Positions 34,279 to 42,047 of a stretch of 64,000 nucleotides of DNA are shown one piece after another (the first letter of the stretch is position 1; each line of letters starts with the position of its first letter). The position numbers and the translations under genes were made by a program. Source of the DNA: Lachnospiraceae bacterium (lineage in GTDB: Bacteria > Bacillota > Clostridia > Lachnospirales > Lachnospiraceae); assembly GCA_024696005.1 (NCBI GenBank), contig JAILHF010000051.1, positions 310,001 to 374,000 on the forward strand. Reading direction: 5' to 3'. The notes under the pieces are model-generated. The model worked only from the letters and a program-made list of their open reading frames with translations, did not search any database and was not told the origin of the DNA.

Positions 34279-35271
34279 CTACAATTCCTCAAACGTCAGC
34301 GGTTTGCTGATGATCCTTTCTCTTTCCTTTTCCCGCATCGGACGCAGGAAAGTCAGCTCCAGATAAACCTCTTCCAGCGTTACTTTGCGGTTCATCATCT
34401 CCAATATCGTATAACCTGCTCCGATGCAGGCCTTCGAGATCTTCTCCCGTATGTCTTCCCCGCGTTTCGCGTTCACTTCTATCGTGCAGGAATCCGCATC
34501 CTCGCTTACAACGCGGTGGCTCTCGATCCCTTCCAGCTTGTCCATGGCCTGCTCCGCCGCGGTGGCGCTGCCTTTGAGCACCAGCGTGAGGCGCTGCTGT
34601 TCGTTATAATCCAGCACCAGGTGCTCGGGCGTGTCATCCGCAACGAGCTTTCCTCCGGAGAGGATCAGCACATGGTCGCATACACTGGCCGCCTCTCCCA
34701 GAATGTGCGTGGAAAAGATCACGGTATGGTCTTCCTTGAGCCCCCGTATCAGCTCACGCATCTCCACGATCTGCTTGGGATCCAGGCCCGAGGAAGGCTC
34801 ATCCAGGATGATGAGACCGGGATCCGCGATCAGCGCCTGGGCCAGCCCCACACGCTGGCGGTAGCCCTTCGAGATCTGGCGGATCAGATGCTGCTTGACA
34901 TAGTTCAGGCTCGTCAGCTCACTGACACGCTCCACCTCTTTTTTTCGTTCCTTCCCGAAAAGACCGCGAAGCTCCGCGACAAAACCGAGGTATTCCGTAA
35001 CGGTCATGTCCGGATAGAGTGGCGGCACTTCGGGCAGGTATCCGATCTTCTTTTTCGCGCGCTGCGGTTCTTTGCAGAGCGAGATATCATCGATCAGGAT
35101 GTCGCCGCCGTCCGGAGCCAGATACCCGGTGATCATGTTCATCGTGGTACTCTTTCCCACGCCGTTCGGCCCGAGAAAAGCGTAAACCTTTCCCTTCTCC
35201 GCCGTAAAGGACAGATCCTCAATGATCTGCCGGCTCCCGTAACTTTTCCGAAGCTGCTCCACTCTAAGCAA
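34279..35271 (-). CDS. ABC transporter ATP-binding protein (GldA-like)
   Basis: 330 residues: Walker A GPNGVGKST, signature SKGYRQR, Walker B LIILDEPSSGLD, switch His in STHILGEA, then a C-terminal ~100-residue accessory domain. Energises the permease downstream. The start is TTG at 35269-35271, 10 bases after GGAGG; an ATG directly abutting that GGAGG opens only a five-codon frame ending inside the gene. Follows the glycosyltransferase-like gene by 18 bases. Confidence 0.92.
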   Translation of the reverse strand: MLRVEQLRKSYGSRQIIEDLSFTAEKGKVYAFLGPNGVGKSTTMNMITGYLAPDGGDILIDDISLCKEPQRAKKKIGYLPEVPPLYPDMTVTEYLGFVAELRGLFGKERKKEVERVSELTSLNYVKQHLIRQISKGYRQRVGLAQALIADPGLIILDEPSSGLDPKQIVEMRELIRGLKEDHTVIFSTHILGEAASVCDHVLILSGGKLVADDTPEHLVLDYNEQQRLTLVLKGSATAAEQAMDKLEGIESHRVVSEDADSCTIEVNAKRGEDIREKISKACIGAGYTILEMMNRKVTLEEVYLELTFLRPMREKERERIISKPLTFEEL

Positions 35272-35289
35272 AGACTTCCATCCTCCGTT

Positions 35290-36141
35290 TCATCGATCCG
35301 TGCCGGTCGCATAAAGCTCCAGCTCCGGCACCTTCACCGCTCTTTCATGCATTTCGGGAAACTCCCTCTTCATGCGGTCCATGCAGCGGCGCACAAATAT
35401 CCTTCGTTCGTCCATGTTGAACTTCAAAACATTCTTATGTCCCCAGAGATGCGTGAAACGATCCTGCTCACGCAGCTCCTCCATGCGGGCACAAAATGCA
35501 TGCAGGCTGAGACCTCTCTCCTGCGCGACCATCGGAAGGATGCGCTGCTCCGCAAAGACCATGGGACGAAGCCTGTCTTCCTTTTCGAGACAGTTTTCCA
35601 TGAAGCGGAGCGCCTCTTTCACATAGGCCTGCCGGAAATCGTTGTCGCGTATATAGAGGAGCGCCGTATTCGCGGGGCGTGTCCGGAAATCCCATCCCGC
35701 GGGATAATGATAATCCGCTTTCATCCGGAAAATGCCGGGATCCGGGTAAATCTCGGGATTCAATTCCTCCCTGTGGATCACGGCTAGCTTTGTCTCGCGC
35801 AGCTCTTTTGTGATCCCCCGCCAGACGATCAGATCCGTGTCGATCATCACGGACGGCTCTTCCTCACGCGCAAGCGCGCAAAGCTTTCCCGCCGCCCAGA
35901 ACACAACGGGGTCGATCCCCTCGGGTACCGAAAAGCGCTCCACTCCGCGTCCGAAGACTTCATCCAGCCCCCTGCGTACAAAAAAATCCTCCGCGGGGGC
36001 ATCCGCGTAGAGCTTTGCCTTGCCGTTATGCCGTTCCCAGGCAGCCACGCTCAGAAGCAGACAGGCAAGGTCGTAATCCTGCATCACAAAAGCCCTGCCG
36101 CCGGCAGCCGGTGCTGTCCACAAAGAATAAAACGCGTTCAT
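35290..36141 (-). CDS. Glycosyltransferase-like protein of unknown function (DUF6734-like)
   Basis: 283 residues. Begins MNAFYSLWTAPAAGGR. VMIDTDLIVW gives a DxD-type motif as in GT-A fold transferases, and AEQRILPMVAQERGL and THLWGHKN resemble the C-terminal half of such enzymes. I think it fits the DUF6734 group but cannot confirm this. No membrane segment. The ATG overlaps the GSY-repeat gene stop by one base (TGATG), so the two are translationally coupled and probably act together. Confidence 0.6.
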   Translation of the reverse strand: MNAFYSLWTAPAAGGRAFVMQDYDLACLLLSVAAWERHNGKAKLYADAPAEDFFVRRGLDEVFGRGVERFSVPEGIDPVVFWAAGKLCALAREEEPSVMIDTDLIVWRGITKELRETKLAVIHREELNPEIYPDPGIFRMKADYHYPAGWDFRTRPANTALLYIRDNDFRQAYVKEALRFMENCLEKEDRLRPMVFAEQRILPMVAQERGLSLHAFCARMEELREQDRFTHLWGHKNVLKFNMDERRIFVRRCMDRMKREFPEMHERAVKVPELELYATGTDR

Positions 36142-37211
36142 CAGATCAGATCCAAACCGTAGCCGAGTTCCCAGGTAAGACGGCGCAGACGGTATTCCTG
36201 CGGCAGCATCATCCCGCCTTCCGGCTCCGTCCCCTGCGGGGCGGCAGGCTCTGCGCCGGAAGGCTTTTCCCCCGCAAAGCCTCCGTACAGAAAGCTCCCC
36301 CGATGGTAGCTTCCTGCATAATAGCTCCCGTTCATGAACAGGCTGCGGTAGGAGCCAGCCCAATAGCCGCTCCCGAAAAACGCACTGCCCGCCAGCCGGG
36401 ACGAGGCAATAGCCTGCATGCGGTAAGACGAGGCAAATGAGCTTCCGAAAGCCGAAAAATAGCTTCCACCTCCGAAGAGACGCATGAGGTAACTGCCCGA
36501 AAGCCCCTGCCGGAAGCTCCCGGCGCCGAAGCGTGTTTCAAGAAAGCTGCCGAAACGGTAACTGCCGGAAAGATAGCTGCCCCACACACGGCTGCCCGAT
36601 GCACTGCCGAAAGAGATGAAGCTTCCGCCCGAAGCACGAAAGCTTCCGGCATGATAACTCCCTGCAGCAAAGCGGTAGCTTCCGCCTGCCCCTCCCATGC
36701 GATAGCTCCCTTTGAGAGGAGCAGCTGAAGAGACCGCCCCGCCCGCGGAAGGTGCCTGCGCATCCGTCCGCTGCATAAGCAAGCCGCGCTCCGGTTCCTC
36801 CCAGCCGTAAAAGACAAGGCCTTCCGGCCGTACAACCTCACAGCCGTTAAAATACAGATCATAAAGACGGTCACGGTCCGCAAGCACGAGCTGCTCCGCA
36901 TAAAGCTGCCCGAGCCGTGCATACAGACGGATAAAGACCGGAAACGCGTGGCCGAGTGCACACATCTCCTCTGCCACATCCCGCCCGCAATGCATCATGA
37001 ATCCGCCGTCCGGCAGCGCCGCACTGAGGTGCGCGTTGAACTCTCCGTTCCAGACCGCATATACGGAAAACGCTTCGTATTCTTCGCAGTAATTTGGCAA
37101 CGTCAAAAAGGCATATCCAGCATGGAATGCCTCCAATCCGTTTATGCGCCTGTCATAGGCTTCCACAGATTCTTTCTTTCCTCTGTCAAGCCAGCCGAAA
37201 CGCCTTGCCAT
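36141..37211 (-). CDS. GSY/GSF-repeat low-complexity protein
   Basis: 356 residues. Residues 1-150 are a mixed, apparently folded domain (GYAFLTLPNYCEEYEAFSVY, FNGCEVVRPEGLVFYGWEEP) that I do not recognise. Residues 168-310 are a low-complexity region with 15 GSY or GSF tripeptides, often 5 or 10 residues apart (GSYLSGSYRFGSF; GSYYAGSYHRGSF). A Pro/Glu/Gly linker and a conserved-looking tail (EYRLRRLTWELGYGLDLI) follow. No signal peptide or sortase motif. A regular 5-residue register with an aromatic could form a beta-solenoid, or the Ser residues could be glycosylated by the coupled downstream gene; both are inference. Confidence 0.8.
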   Translation of the reverse strand: MARRFGWLDRGKKESVEAYDRRINGLEAFHAGYAFLTLPNYCEEYEAFSVYAVWNGEFNAHLSAALPDGGFMMHCGRDVAEEMCALGHAFPVFIRLYARLGQLYAEQLVLADRDRLYDLYFNGCEVVRPEGLVFYGWEEPERGLLMQRTDAQAPSAGGAVSSAAPLKGSYRMGGAGGSYRFAAGSYHAGSFRASGGSFISFGSASGSRVWGSYLSGSYRFGSFLETRFGAGSFRQGLSGSYLMRLFGGGSYFSAFGSSFASSYRMQAIASSRLAGSAFFGSGYWAGSYRSLFMNGSYYAGSYHRGSFLYGGFAGEKPSGAEPAAPQGTEPEGGMMLPQEYRLRRLTWELGYGLDLI

Positions 37212-37266
37212 CTTCCGCCTTTCCCGTGTTGTCCGTCAGCGTCGAAAAATAAGCATACACTGAAAT

Positions 37267-37295
37267 ATTGTATCACAAAAGGGAGCGTTTTCCAA
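37267..37295 (-). promoter_or_regulatory. Promoter of the GSY-repeat operon
   Basis: -35 TTGGAA (37290-37295), 17-bp spacer, -10 TACAAT (37267-37272). The -35 and spacer lie in the 3' half of the dut terminator hairpin. Confidence 0.75.
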
Positions 37296-37317
37296 CAAAT
37301 TTGCTGAAAAAGCTCCC
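37277..37317 (-). terminator. Intrinsic terminator of the nrdD-nrdG-dut unit
   Basis: Stem GGGAGC/GCTCCC (37312-37317 with 37281-37286) extended inside by TTTTTC/GGAAAA pairing, then TTTT. Directly after the dut stop. Confidence 0.8.
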
Positions 37318-37345
37318 CCTCAAAATCCTTTGTCCCTTAACGCGA

Positions 37346-37783
37346 TCAGGCCCTGCCGGTACTCCCGAAACCGCCGCGGTCGGCCCCGTCAAGGTGATCG
37401 CATTCCTCAAACCCGATCGCCGGCTGATGCTCGAAGATGCGGAACTGGCAGATGCGGTCGTTCACATGGATCTCGGTATCCCTGATCGCCAGCACCGGCA
37501 TGTACCACTGGTCGTTGTCACCGCAATAGCTCTCATCGATCACGCCGCAGTGATTTGTCTGGATCACACCGAAATTCTTGAAGGTCGAACTGCGCGGGAC
37601 CACATGAGCCTCATATCCCTTCGGAAGCTCCATGGCCACCCCGAGCGGGATGAGCTTGAACTCCCCCTTCTTCAGCACAATATCCTCCGCGCAGCGCAGA
37701 TCGATCCAGTCCGATCTGCCGTCGATATAGCAAAGTTTTTCTATCCTGTCACTGAAATATTTGATCCTGATCTTTTCCTTCAT
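37346..37783 (-). CDS. dut: dUTP diphosphatase
   Basis: 145 residues, trimeric dUTPase fold. Motif 2 [11 protein letters not shown], motif 3 [14 protein letters not shown], motif 4 DRICQFRI and the C-terminal Gly-rich arm [13 protein letters not shown] are all present. It removes dUTP and supplies dUMP. ATGA overlap with nrdG, so coupled to deoxynucleotide synthesis. Start ATG at 37781-37783. Confidence 0.93.
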   Translation of the reverse strand: MKEKIRIKYFSDRIEKLCYIDGRSDWIDLRCAEDIVLKKGEFKLIPLGVAMELPKGYEAHVVPRSSTFKNFGVIQTNHCGVIDESYCGDNDQWYMPVLAIRDTEIHVNDRICQFRIFEHQPAIGFEECDHLDGADRGGFGSTGRA

Positions 37784-38289
37784 TTGTAATCTCCGCAATA
37801 CAATGCCACAGCGGCATCTTCTCCCGCTGCCCTGGTTTTCTTCACATCGATGACTCGCTGGTTTTTGCTTCCCTTCCAAAGAAGGTTCACATCCTTCTGC
37901 GCCTCAACGAACTCTCCGTCCACCAGCACATCCACCTGTTCCATCACCGGATCCTTCCGCACTTCCTCCCAGTCATAGCCGGTATAAAGCCAGATCGTCT
38001 TATCCGGGTAACGCTCCTTAACTTCCGCGGCAAAAGTCCTCACATCGCGCCGGTTTCCCGGGAATAACGGGTCCCCGCCGGAAAAGGTCAGGCCGCTGAT
38101 ATAGCTTTTGTCAAGCTGTTCAAAGATTTCCTGCTTAGCTTCCTCATCAAAAAGCAATCCGCCTTCGGGATCCCAGGTCTGGGGGTTCTGGCAGCCTTTG
38201 CAGCAATGCTCGCAGCCGGCCACCCACAGCACCACCCGCAGTCCGTCACCGTTCAGCATGTCATCGTGGGTAATATTATGATAACGCAT
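37780..38289 (-). CDS. nrdG: Anaerobic ribonucleotide reductase activating protein (radical SAM)
   Basis: 169 residues. CX3CX2C cluster motif in [12 protein letters not shown] binds the [4Fe-4S] for SAM cleavage; FSGGDPL follows. Generates the glycyl radical on NrdD. Ribosome site is weak (AGAGAAG). It lies 349 bases after nrdD, an unusually long gap for this pair, with an odd small frame inside it. Confidence 0.95.
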   Translation of the reverse strand: MRYHNITHDDMLNGDGLRVVLWVAGCEHCCKGCQNPQTWDPEGGLLFDEEAKQEIFEQLDKSYISGLTFSGGDPLFPGNRRDVRTFAAEVKERYPDKTIWLYTGYDWEEVRKDPVMEQVDVLVDGEFVEAQKDVNLLWKGSKNQRVIDVKKTRAAGEDAAVALYCGDYK

Positions 38290-38367
38290 CTTTTTCTTCT
38301 CTTTTCTGCATTTATATTTTTCTCGTTTTGCAGGCAGAGATATAGTCCGTGGCGCTCGATTCCGTCG

Positions 38368-38625
38368 CTAAGCCACTTTGCGAAACTGCCTTGACTTGAT
38401 CCAAAAAGTACGAAACCGGTCAACATTCGGCATCCATGCCTCATGTTTCCCTCGCTCAGCCATCCGGGCTTCGCGTTCCTGATCATTCATGCAGTTTCGA
38501 GAGTGGCTAAGCTCCTCCATAGGCGCCCACGTCCTATATCCTGCCTTCCGTAACAACTCTGTCATTTGTAGGTAATCGGCTTTGCCAAAAAGTAACTGCG
38601 TGTCCGCTTGTCGAACGCACATCAT
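38368..38625 (-). CDS. Orphan 85-aa reading frame between nrdD and nrdG
   Basis: Begins MMCVRQADTQLLFGKADYLQ and ends WIKSRQFRKVA. Charged and protein-like, with no membrane segment or motif I know. Codons (CTA, TTA, AGG, CGA) differ from neighbouring genes, and there is no clear ribosome site. AGCGACG occurs at both ends of the segment (just before its ATG and just after its stop), which could be a remnant target duplication. If it is not a gene, 38290-38638 is a 349-bp gap with nothing else I can name. Confidence 0.4.
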   Translation of the reverse strand: MMCVRQADTQLLFGKADYLQMTELLRKAGYRTWAPMEELSHSRNCMNDQEREARMAERGKHEAWMPNVDRFRTFWIKSRQFRKVA

Positions 38626-38638
38626 CGTCGCTTATCGC

Positions 38639-40801
38639 TCACATGCTCTTTCTCTCCGCGATCTCGGCCATCTTGGCGTCGTTTAAGCGGGAATCCCCGT
38701 GCACACGGGAATAGGAAAGGTATCCGTTCATGCGGTCGATCTTGGTGAGATTGCGGCTGCCGCAGACCGGGCAGACGTCCATTTCCAGCTCTTCATGACC
38801 GCAGTCATCGCAATAAGCAAGGCTTAAGTTCACGCCCTCGTAAAAGCCCATTTCCATCGCACGGCGGACCAGCGTTCTCACCGCGCCGATGTTGTAGGAA
38901 ACCGGATATTTCACATACTGGATCTTGCCGCCGTTGCAAAGATCCCAGAAACGGTCCTCCAGATCCTGCTTCTGGATCGGCGTGATCTCTTCGGACACGT
39001 GGCAATGGAAGGAATTGCTGACATATTCCCTGTCGCTCACGCCTTCGATGATGCCGTATTTCTTCCTGAACTGCTGAACCTGAAGCCCGCAAAGGCTCTC
39101 GGCCGGCGTCCCGTAGATCGCATAGAGATTCCCGTCCGCTTCCTTGTATTCGGAAATGCGTTTGTTGATATGCTCCATCACCTGCAGAGCGAATTCCCCG
39201 TCCTCGACCAGGGATTTCCGGTTAAAGAGCATCTGCAGCTCGTTGAGGGCTGTGATCCCGAACGAAGCCGTCGCATATTTCAGCAGCGGCTTGATCTTGT
39301 CGTGGAGCCCGAGATGCCCGTGCAGGAAGCCGCCTTCACAATAGGCCAGCGGATTTGTCGATGCCCGCATCTCTCCCAGATAGGCGTAGGTACGGATATG
39401 AAGCTGGCGGATCAGGTTCAGGTAGTAATCCAGGACCTCAAAGAAATCCTTGCTCTCCTGCCGAGCCTTGGCCAGGATCATCGGCAGATGAAGCGAAACC
39501 GCTCCGATATTGAAACGTCCCACAAAGATGGGCTCATCCTTGTCGTCCGCGGGATGCATCCCGCCCCTCTCATACCAGGGAGAAAGGAAAGCCCTGCAGC
39601 CCATGGGCGAGATCACCTTTCCGTACTGCTTATAGATGCTGGCGACATAGCCCTTTCCGGTAAGGGAAAGCCAGTCGGGATACATGGTCTTGGCCGAGCA
39701 CTCCACACCGGCTTCAAAGACATCCTCCAGCTCACAGCCCGGGCCGTGAAGCTTCTCATCGTAAAGGAATACGATCTTGGGGAAGAGCACGGGCTTTTTA
39801 TGGTCCGCCTTTCCCTGGCCGATCCGGCGCACCTTGAGCATGCTGATCGTGGCCTGCTTTGCAAAACGTCCGGTGCCGATCCCGGCCGTGACCGTGATGA
39901 AGGGATAATCGCCACGGCTGCTCGCCACGGTATTGAACTTGTACTCCCAGCCCTGGAAGCCCTGCTCAAAATCCCTGGTCACGTCGTTCCAGGCTTCCTC
40001 TTCGGCGCGCTCTCTCGAAACGCCCATAGCTTCGTATTTGCGGATATATTTATCATAGCTCTTCTGTGCATAAGGCTCGAGGATCTTGTCCACCTCCGGC
40101 ACCGTAAAGCCGCCGTACTGCTGCGACGCCGCGCTCAACACGATATCGCCGATCACGTCGAATGCCACATCCAGGCTCTTGGGCTCGTTGTACCAGATGT
40201 TGCCCATCTCAAAACCGCCGCTCAGCACGTTCTGCACGTCGAAAAGACAGCAGTTCATCGTATCGCGGCGAGCACTCATGTCATGAACATAGATATAGCC
40301 GTCCCTGCAGGCCTGCAGCTCTTCCGTGGTGAGAAAGAACTTCTGGTAGAGCTCCTTGTTCAGCTGGTTAAAGATCAGGCTGCGTTTCGTGGAAACCAGG
40401 GCCGAATCCGTATTGGCGTTTTCCTTGTCGCCGATATACATGATGGACTGGCTCTTCTTGTATACGTCATCGAGCATGCGGACAAAGTCCTGCTTATAAT
40501 TGCGGTAATCCCGGTAGCTCTTTGCCACGATGGGCTTCACTTCTTCCAGGGCGCTCTCCACGATGTTGTGCATGACGGGGATGGGGATCTCCGTCACTCC
40601 CATCTCATCAACCTTTTCCACCACGAACTGACAGATCCGGCGCTTTTCATCCTCGGTAAACTCCGTCAGGGCACGGTAGGCGCTCTTGCCGACCGCATTG
40701 ATGACCTTCTGTACGTTGAATTCCTCACGGGTATTGTCTTTCTTGATCACCCGTACATCCTTCTTCGGGCGGTATTCCTTTCCGTAATCGATCTCGCTCA
40801 T
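38639..40801 (-). CDS. nrdD: Anaerobic (class III) ribonucleoside-triphosphate reductase
   Basis: 720 residues. N-terminal ATP-cone (IKKDNTREEFNVQKVINAVG), 10-stranded barrel with DTMNCCLFDV and conserved Cys, a C-terminal zinc site (CDDCGHEE, CPVCGSRN) and the glycyl-radical loop RMNGYLS. Makes dNTPs without oxygen; activated by NrdG. GGAGAGAGC precedes the ATG. Expression is probably set by NrdR through two boxes in the leader. Confidence 0.97.
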   Translation of the reverse strand: MSEIDYGKEYRPKKDVRVIKKDNTREEFNVQKVINAVGKSAYRALTEFTEDEKRRICQFVVEKVDEMGVTEIPIPVMHNIVESALEEVKPIVAKSYRDYRNYKQDFVRMLDDVYKKSQSIMYIGDKENANTDSALVSTKRSLIFNQLNKELYQKFFLTTEELQACRDGYIYVHDMSARRDTMNCCLFDVQNVLSGGFEMGNIWYNEPKSLDVAFDVIGDIVLSAASQQYGGFTVPEVDKILEPYAQKSYDKYIRKYEAMGVSRERAEEEAWNDVTRDFEQGFQGWEYKFNTVASSRGDYPFITVTAGIGTGRFAKQATISMLKVRRIGQGKADHKKPVLFPKIVFLYDEKLHGPGCELEDVFEAGVECSAKTMYPDWLSLTGKGYVASIYKQYGKVISPMGCRAFLSPWYERGGMHPADDKDEPIFVGRFNIGAVSLHLPMILAKARQESKDFFEVLDYYLNLIRQLHIRTYAYLGEMRASTNPLAYCEGGFLHGHLGLHDKIKPLLKYATASFGITALNELQMLFNRKSLVEDGEFALQVMEHINKRISEYKEADGNLYAIYGTPAESLCGLQVQQFRKKYGIIEGVSDREYVSNSFHCHVSEEITPIQKQDLEDRFWDLCNGGKIQYVKYPVSYNIGAVRTLVRRAMEMGFYEGVNLSLAYCDDCGHEELEMDVCPVCGSRNLTKIDRMNGYLSYSRVHGDSRLNDAKMAEIAERKSM

Positions 40802-40823
40802 GCTCTCTCCTTCGGTTCCATTC

Positions 40824-40870
40824 CCACTTTATCTGGTGTTCGTTTTATTTTCCGGCACAATATCTTGTGC
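40824..40870 (-). promoter_or_regulatory. Tandem NrdR-like boxes in the nrdD leader
   Basis: Box 1 GCACAAGATATTGTGC (40855-40870) is a palindrome apart from its centre; box 2 ACACCAGATAAAGTGG (40824-40839) is weaker. Their centres are 31 bp apart, the spacing known for NrdR pairs (consensus ACACWATATATWGTGT-like). Box 1 starts at the predicted transcription start. Confidence 0.78.
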
Positions 40871-40876
40871 TTTGAT

Positions 40877-40905
40877 ATTATAAAGAAAGCCGGCGGAATT
40901 GTCAA
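40877..40905 (-). promoter_or_regulatory. Perfect-consensus promoter of nrdD
   Basis: -35 TTGACA (40900-40905), exactly 17 bp, -10 TATAAT (40877-40882). The -35 is in the loop and the spacer in the 3' arm of the fba terminator. Confidence 0.9.
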
Positions 40906-40919
40906 CGCTCCGCCGGCTT
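40877..40919 (-). terminator. Intrinsic terminator of fba
   Basis: Perfect 11-bp stem AAGCCGGCGGA/TCCGCCGGCTT (40909-40919 with 40887-40897), 11-base loop, then TCTTTATAAT on the minus strand. Confidence 0.9.
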
Positions 40920-40945
40920 GTTCTTATTTATTTTTTCGTTATTGC

Positions 40946-41914
40946 TCAGGCCTTTCCGTCAGAACCCAGAACGTTCTTGATCTTGTGAGCAACCATGTCC
41001 TTGACCGCCTGACGAGCGGGCTTCAGATACTGTCTCGGATCAAAGTGATCGGGATGCTCGTCAAAGTACTTGCGGATGTTACCGGTCATCGCAAGACGGA
41101 TATCGGAGTCGATGTTGATCTTGCAGACTGCAAGCTTTGCTGCCTGTCTGAGCTGCTCCTCGGGGATACCAACCGCATCCGGCATCTTTCCGCCGTGCTC
41201 GTTCACCATCTTAACGAATTCCTGCGGAACGGAAGAAGATCCGTGCAGAACGATGGGGAAACCGGGCAGACGCTTGATGCACTCCTCGAGAACGTCAAAA
41301 CGCAGGGGAGGGGGAACCAGGATGCCGTCGGCATTTCTGGTGCACTGTTCGGGAGTGAACTTGTATGCGCCGTGGGAAGTTCCGATGGCGATCGCCAGGG
41401 AATCGCAGCCCGTTCTGGAAACGAACTCCTCAACCTCTTCGGGACGGGTGTAGCTCTCTTTGCCGGCTTCCACAACAACCTCATCCTCGATGCCTGCAAG
41501 AGTACCAAGCTCAGCCTCTACCACTACGCCGTGCTCGTGCGCATATTCCACAACCTGCTTCGTAAGAGCCACATTGTCATCAAAGCTCTTGGAGGAAGCG
41601 TCGATCATGACGGAAGTGAATCCGCCGTCGATGCAGTCCTTGCAAAGCTCAAAAGTATCGCCGTGATCCAGGTGAAGCGCGATGGGGATATCGGGATTCA
41701 GCTCAACCGCAGCCTTGACCATGGCAACAAGATACTTATGATTGGCATAAGCTCTTGCTCCCTTCGAAACCTGAAGGATAACCGGGCTCTTCAGTTCTCC
41801 CGCTGCTTCCGTGATACCCTGCACGATCTCCATGTTGTTCACGTTGAACGCGCCGATGGCATAACCGCCATCATAGGCTTTCTTGAACATGTCTTTCGTT
41901 GTTACAAGTGCCAT
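40946..41914 (-). CDS. fba: Class II fructose-bisphosphate aldolase
   Basis: 322 residues. Zinc-site blocks HLDHGDTFE and HGSSSVP, VEAELGTLAGIED, and the phosphate-binding KINIDSDIR are present. Splits fructose-1,6-bisphosphate in glycolysis. Monocistronic: own promoter (41987-42015) and terminator. Confidence 0.97.
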   Translation of the reverse strand: MALVTTKDMFKKAYDGGYAIGAFNVNNMEIVQGITEAAGELKSPVILQVSKGARAYANHKYLVAMVKAAVELNPDIPIALHLDHGDTFELCKDCIDGGFTSVMIDASSKSFDDNVALTKQVVEYAHEHGVVVEAELGTLAGIEDEVVVEAGKESYTRPEEVEEFVSRTGCDSLAIAIGTSHGAYKFTPEQCTRNADGILVPPPLRFDVLEECIKRLPGFPIVLHGSSSVPQEFVKMVNEHGGKMPDAVGIPEEQLRQAAKLAVCKINIDSDIRLAMTGNIRKYFDEHPDHFDPRQYLKPARQAVKDMVAHKIKNVLGSDGKA

Positions 41915-41986
41915 AATCCTACCATCCTTTCTGAAATGTAATTATTTGTATCTGTCCTTATTTGGGCAGCTACCTCACGTTTGTCA

Positions 41987-42015
41987 ATTCTAACAGTTTT
42001 TAAGCGATTTTACAA
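41987..42015 (-). promoter_or_regulatory. Promoter of fba
   Basis: -35 TTGTAA (42010-42015), 17-bp spacer, -10 TAGAAT (41987-41992). Leader of about 65 nt. Confidence 0.8.
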
Positions 42016-42047
42016 GATGCCGTAAAAGTATTTTTTTCGGGCTATTC

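Noticed and set aside
35264-35281. Five-codon ATG frame just before the ABC ATPase TTG start
   Set aside because: The ATG directly abuts GGAGG (no spacing), so initiation there is unlikely; noted only in the gene entry.
36300-36720. Repeats in the GSY gene read as a CRISPR or tandem DNA array
   Set aside because: Units vary in length and sequence and keep the reading frame; they are protein-level repeats, not spacer-repeat units.
38999-41941. Plus-strand open frame of ~980 codons opposite nrdD and fba
   Set aside because: Crosses the fba terminator and nrdD promoter; antisense of conserved genes.
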